A stretch of DNA of 64,000 nt from positions 124,001 to 188,000 of the forward strand of contig SLUK01000005.1 in the NCBI GenBank assembly GCA_004340125.1, given 5' to 3'. Shown in pieces: positions 50,086-58,396 of this stretch (positions are counted from its first letter, which is position 1; every line of letters begins with the position of its first letter). The position numbers and the translations under genes were made by a program. Source of the DNA: Harryflintia acetispora. GTDB lineage: Bacteria; Bacillota; Clostridia; Oscillospirales; Ruminococcaceae. The notes under the pieces were generated by a model. The model made no database searches, was not told the origin of the DNA, and worked only from the letters and a program-made list of their open reading frames with translations.

Positions 50086-50637
50086 CTATTTTACTTCGAC
50101 AATCGCAATATTTTCAACCGGCGCGCCGGTCTCCTGCACCACGATATCCCGGATCTGGGCCACTTCGTTATCGAGCAGGCCGCCGGTCTTGATCACCACA
50201 TCCACCTTTTCCTTCTCCCCGTCGTAGTAGACCATGCAGTCCTCGAATCCCTTGGCCTTGATCAGGTTCTCCATCTTGCCCTCGGTTTCGATGGATTTCG
50301 AGATGTCGGCGGCCTTCATGGTCAGCTCGGCCTTTTCATCGGCGGAAAGGGCGCTGTCCTTGAGCATGGTGGTCATCGCGTCCACCGCGTCGTCCCGGCT
50401 GCGCGAGCGGGTGAGCTTGGCTTCGGCAAAATAGGCTTCGGTGTCCTTGGCGTCCTCGCCGGTGGCGGTGCCCTCGACGAACTGCGCCTCGCCGTAGCTC
50501 TTGGTTTCCTGCACGGTGCCGGTCGCCACGAGGTCCTCGCCGGTCTGGTTGAAGCGGTAGTTGAGATATACTGCCACACAAAGCGCCATCACCAGCGACG
50601 CCAGGATGATGTGTTTCTTAGAAATGATCATGTTCAT
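50086..50637 (-). CDS. spoIIIAH: stage III sporulation protein AH
   Basis: A 183-residue mother-cell membrane protein with one N-terminal helix (about 8-25) and a FliF/YscJ-like ring-forming domain at the C-terminus (about 95-183). It pairs with SpoIIQ or its clostridial equivalent across the double membrane to form the feeding channel. It is the last gene of the spoIIIA operon. Confidence 0.93.
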   Translation of the reverse strand: MNMIISKKHIILASLVMALCVAVYLNYRFNQTGEDLVATGTVQETKSYGEAQFVEGTATGEDAKDTEAYFAEAKLTRSRSRDDAVDAMTTMLKDSALSADEKAELTMKAADISKSIETEGKMENLIKAKGFEDCMVYYDGEKEKVDVVIKTGGLLDNEVAQIRDIVVQETGAPVENIAIVEVK

Positions 50638-50701
50638 GTGGATATGCCCTCCTCGAATTTTTCATAATATGCTAAGGTTTATATGGGACAATCTATAACG
50701 G

Positions 50702-51284
50702 CTATCCGCCGTACTTGACCACGCAGACCTTGTTCGAGCCGATTCCCAGCGCGGTGGTCACAACGTCCACCACCCGCGCGCGCACCACCTGGCTGTCCGC
50801 CCCGGGACAGACCACCACGACCCCCTTGACGGTGGGCTCCAGCCGGGTGGTCACCAGCGGCTGCTTGCTGCCCGAGCCCTTATCCACCAGGATATAGCTG
50901 GTTTGGCGGTTGTCGCTCTGCTGGGTCTTCTGCTTACCCTCCCCGGAGACGTCCTGCATCTGGTCGTTCTGGGTCTTCTCCTCGGTCGCATAGATCATCT
51001 GGGCCGAGCTTTCGAGCGTGATCATCACCTTCGCCTTCCCCACCCCCTCGACCCCGCTGATGAGCGTGCCCAGCTTCTGTTCCATCTGCGAGGTGTATTC
51101 CTCGCTGCCGACCGCCGTTTCGTCGCTTGCGACCTTCTTTTCCTTGGGCGAGTCCAGAAATTGCGAAAGCAGGATGAGCACCATCCCCAAAATCCCGACC
51201 GCCACGATCAGGCGCACCTTCTTGTCCCCCGCAAAGAGTTCGCGCAGACGAAGGGTTCCTCCTTTAAGTTCCATCTTCATTGTC
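50702..51284 (-). CDS. spoIIIAG: stage III sporulation protein AG
   Basis: A ring-forming protein of 193 residues with one membrane helix (VRLIVAVGILGMVLILLS) and a FliF-like domain ending GVVVVCPGADSQVVRARVVDVVTTALGI. It forms the large ring of the SpoIIIA-SpoIIQ channel. I prefer ATG 51284, 9 bp after GGAGG. ATG 51290 lies only 3 bp away. It overlaps the end of spoIIIAF. Confidence 0.92.
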
Positions 51285-51770
51285 CTCCCCGATGAGCCCG
51301 ATCTGACAGGGAAGCTCAAGCTCATCCTCTACATACGCCCTTGCCTTTTCGCTCAGGTGAGCATATTCCTGCGGGAGCATTAGCTCCACTCCAGTAATAT
51401 CTATGCTTCCCGCAGTGCTTGTATGAATCTTTATCCCTATATTTGTCCCGCTGATTCCAAACTTCTTCAGCTTCTCGTCGATGACGGTGCGCAGGTTGTC
51501 GCTCGCGGCCTGCTCGACCTGCTCGCGCAGGCGCTCCGAGAGCTGCTGCTGCCCCCCCGCCACCTCCCCCTCGAAGAGGGCGCTGCCCGCCGAAAACTCG
51601 GGCAGGGAAATCCCCCGCAGCGGCAGCAGCAGGCAGAGCAGGAAGAAGGCCGAAAGGATGACCCGGAGTACCGGTTCCAGGGCGCTCTGCGGCAGCAGCA
51701 GGCGCAAGGCGCAGCAGCCGACTGCCGCCACGCAGACCATCGCGGCGAACTGGCGGATGGTTTCCATCAT
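51264..51770 (-). CDS. spoIIIAF: stage III sporulation protein AF
   Basis: A 168-residue protein with two N-terminal membrane helices (about 8-55) and a soluble ring-building domain (about 85-165). Its start MMETIRQFAAMV follows AAAGGGGGAG. The longer open frame upstream is a shadow of spoIIIAE. Together with AG it belongs to the channel complex. Confidence 0.9.
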   Translation of the reverse strand: MMETIRQFAAMVCVAAVGCCALRLLLPQSALEPVLRVILSAFFLLCLLLPLRGISLPEFSAGSALFEGEVAGGQQQLSERLREQVEQAASDNLRTVIDEKLKKFGISGTNIGIKIHTSTAGSIDITGVELMLPQEYAHLSEKARAYVEDELELPCQIGLIGEDNEDGT

Positions 51771-51781
51771 GACTCCCCCTT

Positions 51782-52930
51782 TCAGATCGTCGCGCTGAAG
51801 CTCAGTAGCAGGATGATCGAGACGAGGATCAGCAGCAGGAAGGAAAAGAGCAGCGCCAGCATGGTCCCCAGGCAATCCGAGCAGGCGCCCAACAGGCTCC
51901 CCAGCTTTTTGAGCGAGAGCGTCTGCGCCAGGAAGGCGGCCACCTTGACCGTAAAATACCACAGCAGCACCCGCACCAAAATCGGCAGGAAGGCCGCGGC
52001 CCCGGCCACCATCCCGAAGGCGCCCACCGCGCTCTTGAGCAGGTGGAGAGCCCCCTGCGCGGCCGAGAGCGCCTCGGAGATCGCCCCGCCCACGATGGGC
52101 ACGAAGCTCCCCACCAGGAATTTCCCGGTCTTGAGCATGGCATTGTCAGCGCCCACCGAGACCAGCGTCTGCATCGAGAGCAGCCCCACATAGGCGGTCA
52201 TCGTAAGCGTCAGGCTCCAGGTGACGAAGGAGCGCACCCCCTTGGCCAGCGGCAGCACCCCGATATCCTCCCCCACGCTGCCGGCCACGCAAAGCCCCAT
52301 ATAGATCCCCATGAAGGGGACCAGCACGCTCGAAGCGAAGCTCGAGATCAGCTGGCAAGCGAAGAAGAGCAGCAGGTTATAGCTCGTCGCCGTCACCGGC
52401 GCGCCCCCCACCGTGACGATCGAGCAGAAGACCGGGATAAAGGAGAGCATGAAGTTTGCGCACCCGCGGATCGCCTCGGCCGCCCCGACGATGCACCCGC
52501 CGATCGGCTTCGCGATCACGGTGATGACGCAGAGCACCGAAACGGTGGAGAAAACCGGGGAGAGCGTCCCCTTGGAAAGTCCGCTTTTCAGAGTGTCCAC
52601 CAGTGCGCAGAGCACCACCACCCCGGCGATCATTCCGAGCGTCGCCAGGGGTTTTTGCACCGTGTTCTTCACCTGCGCTTTCACCACCCGCACGAAGTCC
52701 CCGGGCGAGAGGGAGAGTAGCGCGCCAAGGTCGATTTCACCAAGGTCGAGCTCCTCGAGGATGTCCCTGGCCTCCCCCGGCAGCTCGTTTGCGAGCTCCT
52801 GCGCGCCGAGGCTCTGCAGCTGCTGTTCCAGCTGCCCCTGCACCTCGTCGCTCAGCGGCGCGGCGCGCGCCGGCAGCGGCAGTCCCCAAAGGAGCAGCAG
52901 CGCCGCCGCCAGAAAAAAAAGTCGTTTCAT
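51782..52930 (-). CDS. spoIIIAE: stage III sporulation protein AE
   Basis: A 382-residue polytopic membrane protein with a signal-like N-terminus (MKRLFFLAAALLLLWGLPLP), a charged linker (about 22-90) and about eight membrane helices. Conserved segments include GGAPVTATSYNLLLFFACQL and KTGKFLVGSFVPIVGGAISE. It is the main polytopic component of the SpoIIIA channel base. Confidence 0.94.
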   Translation of the reverse strand: MKRLFFLAAALLLLWGLPLPARAAPLSDEVQGQLEQQLQSLGAQELANELPGEARDILEELDLGEIDLGALLSLSPGDFVRVVKAQVKNTVQKPLATLGMIAGVVVLCALVDTLKSGLSKGTLSPVFSTVSVLCVITVIAKPIGGCIVGAAEAIRGCANFMLSFIPVFCSIVTVGGAPVTATSYNLLLFFACQLISSFASSVLVPFMGIYMGLCVAGSVGEDIGVLPLAKGVRSFVTWSLTLTMTAYVGLLSMQTLVSVGADNAMLKTGKFLVGSFVPIVGGAISEALSAAQGALHLLKSAVGAFGMVAGAAAFLPILVRVLLWYFTVKVAAFLAQTLSLKKLGSLLGACSDCLGTMLALLFSFLLLILVSIILLLSFSATI

Positions 52931-52974
52931 CGTCCCGCGTCCTTTCCGCCGCGCCGCCGGGCGGCGCGGCGCTT

Positions 52975-53364
52975 TCACATCGCCATGAAGCCGAGCGCAA
53001 TCGACACGATCTCCTCGAACATCGGCAGCGCCAGCACCACCAGCATGAGCTTGCCCGCGAGCTCGATCTTCGAGGCGATGGCGCTCTCCCCCGCGTCCCG
53101 GCAGCTCTCCGAGGCGATCTGGGTGATGAAGCAGATCCCGAGGGATTTTAAGAGGATTTCGATATACTGCCCGTCGATCTGCACTTGCTGCATCATCGAA
53201 CGGATGGTATCGAAAGCCGGGATCAGTTCCCCGAGCACCGCCGCGAAGATCACCACTGAGCAGATCAGCGAGACCATCAGCGCATACTCCGGCTTATACT
53301 GCCGCAGCAGCACCACAATGCACACCGCCACAATCGCCAGTCCCACAATCGCCGTCAGTTCCAT
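52975..53364 (-). CDS. spoIIIAD: stage III sporulation protein AD
   Basis: A 129-residue membrane protein with several helices. MELTAIVGLAIVAVCIVVLL and KSLGICFITQIASESCRDAGESAIASK are family signatures. ATG 53364 follows GGAGGG. Confidence 0.94.
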   Translation of the reverse strand: MELTAIVGLAIVAVCIVVLLRQYKPEYALMVSLICSVVIFAAVLGELIPAFDTIRSMMQQVQIDGQYIEILLKSLGICFITQIASESCRDAGESAIASKIELAGKLMLVVLALPMFEEIVSIALGFMAM

Positions 53365-53378
53365 ATTCCCTCCGATCG

Positions 53379-53573
53379 CTAGAGCCCGAACAGCGTCTTG
53401 ACCGTGTCGAAGAGGGTGCTGATCTGCTGGACCACCATCATCAGCACCACCACCAGCCCGGCAAGGGTGGTCATCATCGCCTGCTCCTCCCGTCCCGAGC
53501 GGACCAGCACCTGGTTGAGCACCGCCACAATGATCCCGATGGCCGCTATTCTGAAAATCAAATCGACATCCAT
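53379..53573 (-). CDS. spoIIIAC: stage III sporulation protein AC
   Basis: A 64-residue protein with two membrane helices and the conserved LNQVLVRSGREEQAMMTTLAG loop. AAGGA precedes ATG 53573. The 84-bp gap to spoIIIAB contains an imperfect inverted repeat based on GGGTGCG/GCGCCC. Confidence 0.94.
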   Translation of the reverse strand: MDVDLIFRIAAIGIIVAVLNQVLVRSGREEQAMMTTLAGLVVVLMMVVQQISTLFDTVKTLFGL

Positions 53574-53657
53574 TCCTTTTCCGCCCCTTCCTTGAGCACC
53601 CAAAGGGCGCAAGACCAATTTCCGACCTGAAGAAAAACGCACCCTTTGCCGACTGTT

Positions 53658-54161
53658 TTACAGCAGCACGACCGCCACCGCCACCCCCGAAAGCACCCCC
53701 AGCGAGGAATAGAGCTTGGCGCGGCTGCGGCAAACCTCCTCGGCCGCCTCGGCCTGCTGCAGCATGTTGGCGCGCACCAGCCTGATCCCGCGGAGCTGGT
53801 TTTCGAGGTCCGACTGCCCCAGGATAGAGCTCAGCTCGCCCAGCAGCTCGCGGTCCCTTTGGTCCAGCGCGCAGCGGCTTTCATCGAGGCTCTCGACAAA
53901 TGCCCGCGGAAAGGGGGTCGCCCCCGCCAGCTTCCCGGCGCACAGGGAGATGAAGTCGAGCTCGCGCAGCAGCGGCTCGTCTCGCAGCCCGTCGAAAATC
54001 TCCCCGAGGGGGCTCAAGGTATAGCTCAGCCGTTCCTGCAGCAGATGCAAAAAGAGCTGCACCTTCTTGAGGTGCCCCTCCCGCCGGCGAAGCGACGCCG
54101 CGCCCATCAAGCCGCAGGACGAGCAAAACAGAACCACCAAAACCATTCCGATCAGCTTCAT
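53658..54161 (-). CDS. spoIIIAB: stage III sporulation protein AB
   Basis: A 167-residue protein with a membrane helix at each end and a soluble helical middle related to GspF-type domains (QLFLHLLQERLSYTLSPLGEIF). It likely couples the SpoIIIAA ATPase to the membrane channel. Confidence 0.92.
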   Translation of the reverse strand: MKLIGMVLVVLFCSSCGLMGAASLRRREGHLKKVQLFLHLLQERLSYTLSPLGEIFDGLRDEPLLRELDFISLCAGKLAGATPFPRAFVESLDESRCALDQRDRELLGELSSILGQSDLENQLRGIRLVRANMLQQAEAAEEVCRSRAKLYSSLGVLSGVAVAVVLL

Positions 54162-54166
54162 AATGA

Positions 54167-55153
54167 TTACCCTTCCTTTCCTTGCGCCAATTCTCTGACG
54201 TCCAGAATCTCCAGCACTTCCCCCGGCGCGCCGCTGCCGCAGAGCAGCACCGCCTTGTCGAACGCCCCAGTGCGCAGCAGCGCGCGCGCCTGGGGGCGAC
54301 GGTATAAATCCTCCCGTCCCGCGCAGTGCACGGTGGTGATCAGGCTCACCGCCGAGAAGAGGCCCATGCGCACCGCCTCGAGCTCGTCCTCGCGCCCTAC
54401 CTCGTCGCAGACGATCACCTGCGGGGAGAGGGTGCGGATCGCAATCTCGATCCCCGCCTGCTTGGGATAGCCGTAGAGCAGGTCGGTGCAGGCGCCGATG
54501 TCGTTGGTGGGCACCCCCTGGTAGACCGCCGCCAGCTCACAGCGCTCGTCCACCAGGGACACCTTGTAATAGCTCCCGAGCTCCCCATCCGAGAGCGAGC
54601 GCGCCAGGTCGCGGATCAGGGTGGTCTTTCCGCTGGCGGGCGGCCCCGCCACCAGCACCCCGCAAAGCCCCTCCCCGAAGAGGCTTTGCCCAAGCCCCCT
54701 CGCACAGCCGCGCATCTGGCGGGCCACCCGCAGGTTGATCGACGAAATTTCCCGCAGCCCGCTGAGATGCTCCCCCTCGCCGCTGAGGCTTCCGCAGATC
54801 CCCGCGCGGTGCCCGCCTGGGAGGGAGATATAGCCCCTGGCAATCTCATGCTGATGGGTGTGGATCGAATAGCCGCACAGGGTGCGAAAGCACTCGAAGA
54901 GGTCGGCCTTGCTGACGAGGTAAGCGCTATTCGGCGGGGATGGATGGCACCCTCCCTGCCGGTCGAGGAAAAGGTGCTCGGTCCCGGTATGTAAGGCCAT
55001 CGGCTGGCCGACCCGCAGGCGGATTTCCTGCACCCGCGCCGCCGTCTCGCCTGGAACCTGCCGCAGCAGACCGAAGAGCCGTTCGCCCAGCGCCTTCGCC
55101 GCCTCATAGAAGCGCTCGCCGGCGCCCGTTTGTTGTATCATGTGTTTGATCAT
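54167..55153 (-). CDS. spoIIIAA: stage III sporulation protein AA (ATPase)
   Basis: A 328-residue secretion-type ATPase. Walker A is GPPASGKTTLIRDLARSL, Walker B is PQVIVCDEVGREDE, and the KADLFECFRTLCGYSIHTHQ segment is typical of SpoIIIAA. It powers the feeding-tube channel. I start at ATG 55153; a second ATG at 55141 is possible because the AAAGGA ribosome site touches the first. It is the first gene of the operon, which should be under sigma-E; I could not identify a clean promoter. Confidence 0.93.
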   Translation of the reverse strand: MIKHMIQQTGAGERFYEAAKALGERLFGLLRQVPGETAARVQEIRLRVGQPMALHTGTEHLFLDRQGGCHPSPPNSAYLVSKADLFECFRTLCGYSIHTHQHEIARGYISLPGGHRAGICGSLSGEGEHLSGLREISSINLRVARQMRGCARGLGQSLFGEGLCGVLVAGPPASGKTTLIRDLARSLSDGELGSYYKVSLVDERCELAAVYQGVPTNDIGACTDLLYGYPKQAGIEIAIRTLSPQVIVCDEVGREDELEAVRMGLFSAVSLITTVHCAGREDLYRRPQARALLRTGAFDKAVLLCGSGAPGEVLEILDVRELAQGKEG

Positions 55154-55304
55154 TCCTTTCTCGGGAGCCGGCAGCCGAAGGCGGCCTCCCCCGGGCCGCG
55201 ATCCACGGCCTGTCCGTCCTTTGCATATCACATCATATTAGCCTGTCCCCCCATTTAGAACCACCGGCAGAATAATCCTCTTCCCCGCGCGGGCCGGTTA
55301 AAGT

Positions 55305-55342
55305 AAAAAAGCCCTTCCCGGCCATGGCCGGGAAGGGCTTTT
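55305..55342 (-). terminator. terminator downstream of the 177-residue membrane protein gene
   Basis: AAAAAGCCCTTCCCGGCC and its complement meet in a near-perfect palindrome with U-tracts, 13 bp past the stop codon. Confidence 0.9.
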
Positions 55343-55354
55343 AATCCATACTAT

Positions 55355-55888
55355 TTAAAGCACCGTGAGCGTGAGGGACTTTTCCACCGTGTCAAGGGTC
55401 TGGCCGCTGACGCTGTCGCAGGCTTCGATGAGGGCCGTCGCCTCGTGGCTGCCAAGCTCCGGCACAAAGGAGAGCGCCGCATGCTCGACGTAATGATAGG
55501 GCTTGATCAGCCCCGAACGGTAGAGCTGGGTGCCGTCGGCAAGGGTCAGGGTCACCCGCATGAGCTGCTGGTTCTCGGGCGGATTTTCGATCCGCAGGTT
55601 TGCCGTGCCCTCCTTGCTGCTGACGACCGGCTTTTCGTTGAGGCGGTAGCTGAAGGAATCGAGGTCCCACAAATCCCCCGCCTTGGTATCGGTGAGCATC
55701 CCCACCTGCGCGGCGGTTTCATAGCCGTCGGGTGAAAACGCCTTCGCCTGGCCCATCCAGTCGTGGATGATCACCCCCACCACAATCCCGGCGACGCACA
55801 GGGAGATAGCGAGTGAGATGAAAAACATCACCTTCCGGCTGTAGCGCCGGTTGCCGTAACCGCGATAGGTGCGCAAATCTCTGGACAT
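55355..55888 (-). CDS. single-pass membrane protein of unknown function
   Basis: A protein of 177 residues with a basic cytoplasmic head (MSRDLRTYRGYGNRRYSRK), one membrane helix (about 20-45) and an extracytoplasmic beta-rich domain (about 75-177) with a pattern such as TANLRIENPP, LMRVTLTLADGTQLYRSG and ATALIEACDS. I chose ATG 55888 with AAAGGAG 7 bp upstream; ATG 55909 also has a usable site. I do not recognise the family. Confidence 0.65.
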   Translation of the reverse strand: MSRDLRTYRGYGNRRYSRKVMFFISLAISLCVAGIVVGVIIHDWMGQAKAFSPDGYETAAQVGMLTDTKAGDLWDLDSFSYRLNEKPVVSSKEGTANLRIENPPENQQLMRVTLTLADGTQLYRSGLIKPYHYVEHAALSFVPELGSHEATALIEACDSVSGQTLDTVEKSLTLTVL

Positions 55889-56010
55889 CACGTTACTCCT
55901 TTGACTCATCTTTCCTTCCATTATACTGCATTGTAGAGAAAAATAGTTGACCATTTTGTGAAAAGTGGTGGGAAATTTCATCAAAAAGAGGTGAACCCCC
56001 TCTTGGTGGG

Positions 56011-56175
56011 TTCACCCCTCCCTGCGCCTTTCTACGATTGATGAGGGCTCCTCGCCCTCAAACTCCCCGCCAGAGAAGTACGGCGCCATCGGCGCCGTTA
56101 GCCCCCTTGGAACCCTATTATTCAGAGCGCGGGCTGAGCATGGCCGCATTCGTAAAAGATTCTTTCGCGAATCGG
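56011..56175 (+). repeat. dispersed intergenic repeat, copy B
   Basis: Shares ATTGATGAGGGCTCCTCGCC, CTCAAACTCCCCGCC, CCCCCTTGGAACCCTATTAT and a TTCGCGAATCGG end with copy A (43609-43754, opposite strand). The central part here is the hairpin ACGGCGCC-ATC-GGCGCCGT. A separate hairpin, GTGAACCCC/GGGTTCAC, lies just before it at about 55991-56015. Confidence 0.75.
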
Positions 56176-56200
56176 GAGCGGTGGCTCACCGCCTCGCCGC

Positions 56201-56773
56201 CTATGCCATCTTCTTGCGGGTGATCGAGGCGCTCGCCAGGGAAAATACCTTCGAGAGAACCAGCGCGCCCAGGATGGTGGTGACCATCTCGGGGCCCATG
56301 TAGGCGATGTTGTAGGTGAAGGAGTAGGCAATCGCCCCGAAGCCGTCCGAGACGAGCGACCCCCAGACCAGGAACCCGGAGACAAAGTGGCAGGCAAAGC
56401 GCACCAGCACCGCCAGCGCCGAGCCTGCGGTATAGCCGATGGTCTGGCTCTTGATCGAGTGGCGGAAAACGCCGCCGAGCCCCATTGCGCCGTAGGCCAG
56501 CAGGTAGTCGATCACCGCCGCGCCGATGACCACCCAGGCGCTGCCGCCCGCGCCCGTAAAGCCGGTCATCATATCCAGCAGCCCGTAGGCCGCTCCGCAG
56601 AGCACGCCCCAGCGCACTCCGTGGCGGTAGCCGAGCAGGGTCAGCGGCAGCATCGAAAACAGGGTGATCGAGCCGCCCGCGGCCCCCACCTTGATCCGAA
56701 AGACGTTGTTGAGGATCAGCGCCAGGGCGATCATCAACGCACTTTCCACCAGTTTCTTTGTTTTTTCGTTCAT
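56201..56773 (-). CDS. thiT: ECF-type thiamine transporter substrate-binding subunit
   Basis: A 190-residue S-component with six membrane helices. TKKLVESALMIALALILNNV and GYRHGVRWGVLCGAAYGLLD are ThiT signatures. It binds thiamine and works with the shared ECF ATPase/T module encoded elsewhere. ATG 56773 follows GGAGGAAGG; the longer frame runs into the riboswitch. Control is by the TPP riboswitch immediately upstream. Confidence 0.93.
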   Translation of the reverse strand: MNEKTKKLVESALMIALALILNNVFRIKVGAAGGSITLFSMLPLTLLGYRHGVRWGVLCGAAYGLLDMMTGFTGAGGSAWVVIGAAVIDYLLAYGAMGLGGVFRHSIKSQTIGYTAGSALAVLVRFACHFVSGFLVWGSLVSDGFGAIAYSFTYNIAYMGPEMVTTILGALVLSKVFSLASASITRKKMA

Positions 56774-56835
56774 CTTTCCTTCCTCCAAAATCAATTTATT
56801 TCGGCAGTCCAGAAAACCTCCCCCGGAAAACGATA

Positions 56836-56864
56836 CGCCCCGCGGCAAATACCGCGAGGCGCAA
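56836..56864 (-). terminator. expression-platform terminator of the TPP riboswitch
   Basis: GCGCCTCGCGG and CCGCGGGGCGT form a GC-rich stem around TATTTG, followed by ATCGTTTT on the reverse strand, between aptamer and thiT. Confidence 0.7.
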
Positions 56865-56874
56865 TTAAAGCAAT

Positions 56875-56976
56875 CACGTTTCCTACGCTGGCATTACCCA
56901 GATCAGGTTTGAGGGTTTTGAAATATCAGTCGGATTTCTCTCTCAGCCGGGCTCTTCCCAGCTCCCCTGTGGTTTA
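56875..56976 (-). ncRNA. TPP riboswitch (THI box) upstream of thiT
   Basis: On the reverse strand the conserved halves CACAGGGGAGC, then GGCTGAGAG, and later AACCTGATCTGGGTAATGCC and GCGTAGGAAA are all present in order. Binding of thiamine pyrophosphate should favour the downstream terminator and reduce thiT expression. Confidence 0.96.
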
Positions 56977-56994
56977 TGAAACTGTCCGGTTCTG

Positions 56995-57023
56995 ATTGTA
57001 CTCACTTTTTTGCCGCTTGTCAA
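56995..57023 (-). promoter_or_regulatory. promoter of the TPP riboswitch-thiT unit
   Basis: Reverse strand TTGACA (57023-57018), a 17-bp spacer and TACAAT (57000-56995), about 20 bp before the aptamer. Confidence 0.8.
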
Positions 57024-57026
57024 CCG

Positions 57027-58151
57027 CTATTTTCCCTCGCCGAGGGTACCGTTGGCCTGCTGCTTTAAGTACTCGTTGATGAACCCGTCGATGTCCCCAT
57101 CCATCACCGCGCCGATGTTCCCCACCTCGAAGCCGGTGCGGTGGTCCTTGGCCATGGTGTAGGGCATAAAGACGTAGGAACGGATCTGGCTGCCCCAAGT
57201 GATCTCCTTCTGGTCGCCCTTGATGTCCTCGATCCGCTCGAGGTGCTCGCGCTCCTTGATCTCGATGAGCTTGGAGCGCAGCATCTTCATACAGACCTCG
57301 CGGTTCTGGTGCTGGCTGCGCTCGTTCTGGCAGGCCACCACGATCCCGGTGGGCAGATGGGTGATCCGCACCGCCGATTCGGTCTTGTTGACGTGCTGCC
57401 CGCCCGCGCCCGAGCTGCGGTAGGTGTCCACCTGAAGATCAACCGGATTGATCTCCACCTCGGTGTCGTCGTCAATCTCGGGCATGACCTCGAGCGAGGC
57501 GAAGGAGGTGTGCCGCCGTCCCGAGGCATCGAAGGGGGAGATGCGCACCAGGCGGTGCACCCCGCTCTCGCACTTGAGGTAACCGTAGGCGTTCTGCCCC
57601 TCGATCAGGATCGAGGCGCTCTTGATCCCGGCCTCGTCCCCGTCCAGCCAGTCGAGCAGTTTATATTTGAAGCCCCGGCGCTCGGCCCAGCGGGTATACA
57701 TGCGGTAGAGCATCTGGGCCCAGTCCTGCGCCTCGGTGCCGCCCGCCCCGGCGTGGAAGGTGAGGATGGCGTTGTTGCGGTCATATTCGCCCGAGAGCAG
57801 GGTGGAAAGGCGCTGCTCCTCGATCCTGCGTTCGAGCTGCTCATAGGCTTCGCTCACCTCGCCCAGCACCGAGAGGTCCCCCTCCTCATTGCCCAGCTCG
57901 CAGAGCGTCTCGGTGTCCTCGTAGAGGGCGTAGAGCTTGTCGTAGTCCTCCTTGCGCCCCTTGAGGGCGGAAATCTCCTTGAGCACCTTCTGGCTGCCGG
58001 ATACGTCATTCCAGAAGTATTCGTCCTTGGTGCGCTCCTCGAGCGCCCCGAGCTTCTCGGCGGCCGCGTCGTACCCCACCGCCTGGCGCAGGTCCAAAAG
58101 CTCCTTTTTGGTATCCCGCAGCTTTAGCATGAGCTGTTCAAATTCCAGCAT
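57027..58151 (-). CDS. prfB: peptide chain release factor 2
   Basis: The 374-residue factor ends translation at UGA and UAA. It has the codon-reading tripeptide SPF (LVRISPFDASGRRHTSF) and the catalytic GGQ (SSGAGGQHVNK). The complete frame is open from ATG 58151, with no in-frame UGA near codon 25, so the programmed +1 frameshift found in most prfB genes is absent. It has its own promoter at 58200-58229. Confidence 0.96.
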   Translation of the reverse strand: MLEFEQLMLKLRDTKKELLDLRQAVGYDAAAEKLGALEERTKDEYFWNDVSGSQKVLKEISALKGRKEDYDKLYALYEDTETLCELGNEEGDLSVLGEVSEAYEQLERRIEEQRLSTLLSGEYDRNNAILTFHAGAGGTEAQDWAQMLYRMYTRWAERRGFKYKLLDWLDGDEAGIKSASILIEGQNAYGYLKCESGVHRLVRISPFDASGRRHTSFASLEVMPEIDDDTEVEINPVDLQVDTYRSSGAGGQHVNKTESAVRITHLPTGIVVACQNERSQHQNREVCMKMLRSKLIEIKEREHLERIEDIKGDQKEITWGSQIRSYVFMPYTMAKDHRTGFEVGNIGAVMDGDIDGFINEYLKQQANGTLGEGK

Positions 58152-58199
58152 AAATCCGTCTCCATTCCTGCCGCAATGCGGCCAAACGCTTTACCATTT

Positions 58200-58229
58200 A
58201 TTATATATCATCACACGCGCTCTTGTAAA
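58200..58229 (-). promoter_or_regulatory. promoter of prfB
   Basis: Reverse strand TTTACA (58229-58224), an 18-bp spacer and TATAAT (58205-58200). Confidence 0.65.
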
Positions 58230-58396
58230 GTATGCACCGTTTATCTTATCATACCGTCTATCCTTTTACAACGCCGGCGGCCCTGCCCAATATCCTTAGT
58301 CCTTTCTCATAGGTATGGATTTTTGCGGTAAAATATAGTATACTGTGGATTACGAACCCGAAATGTGCCCACCTGTGAGAGGAGATCCTCGGCTAT

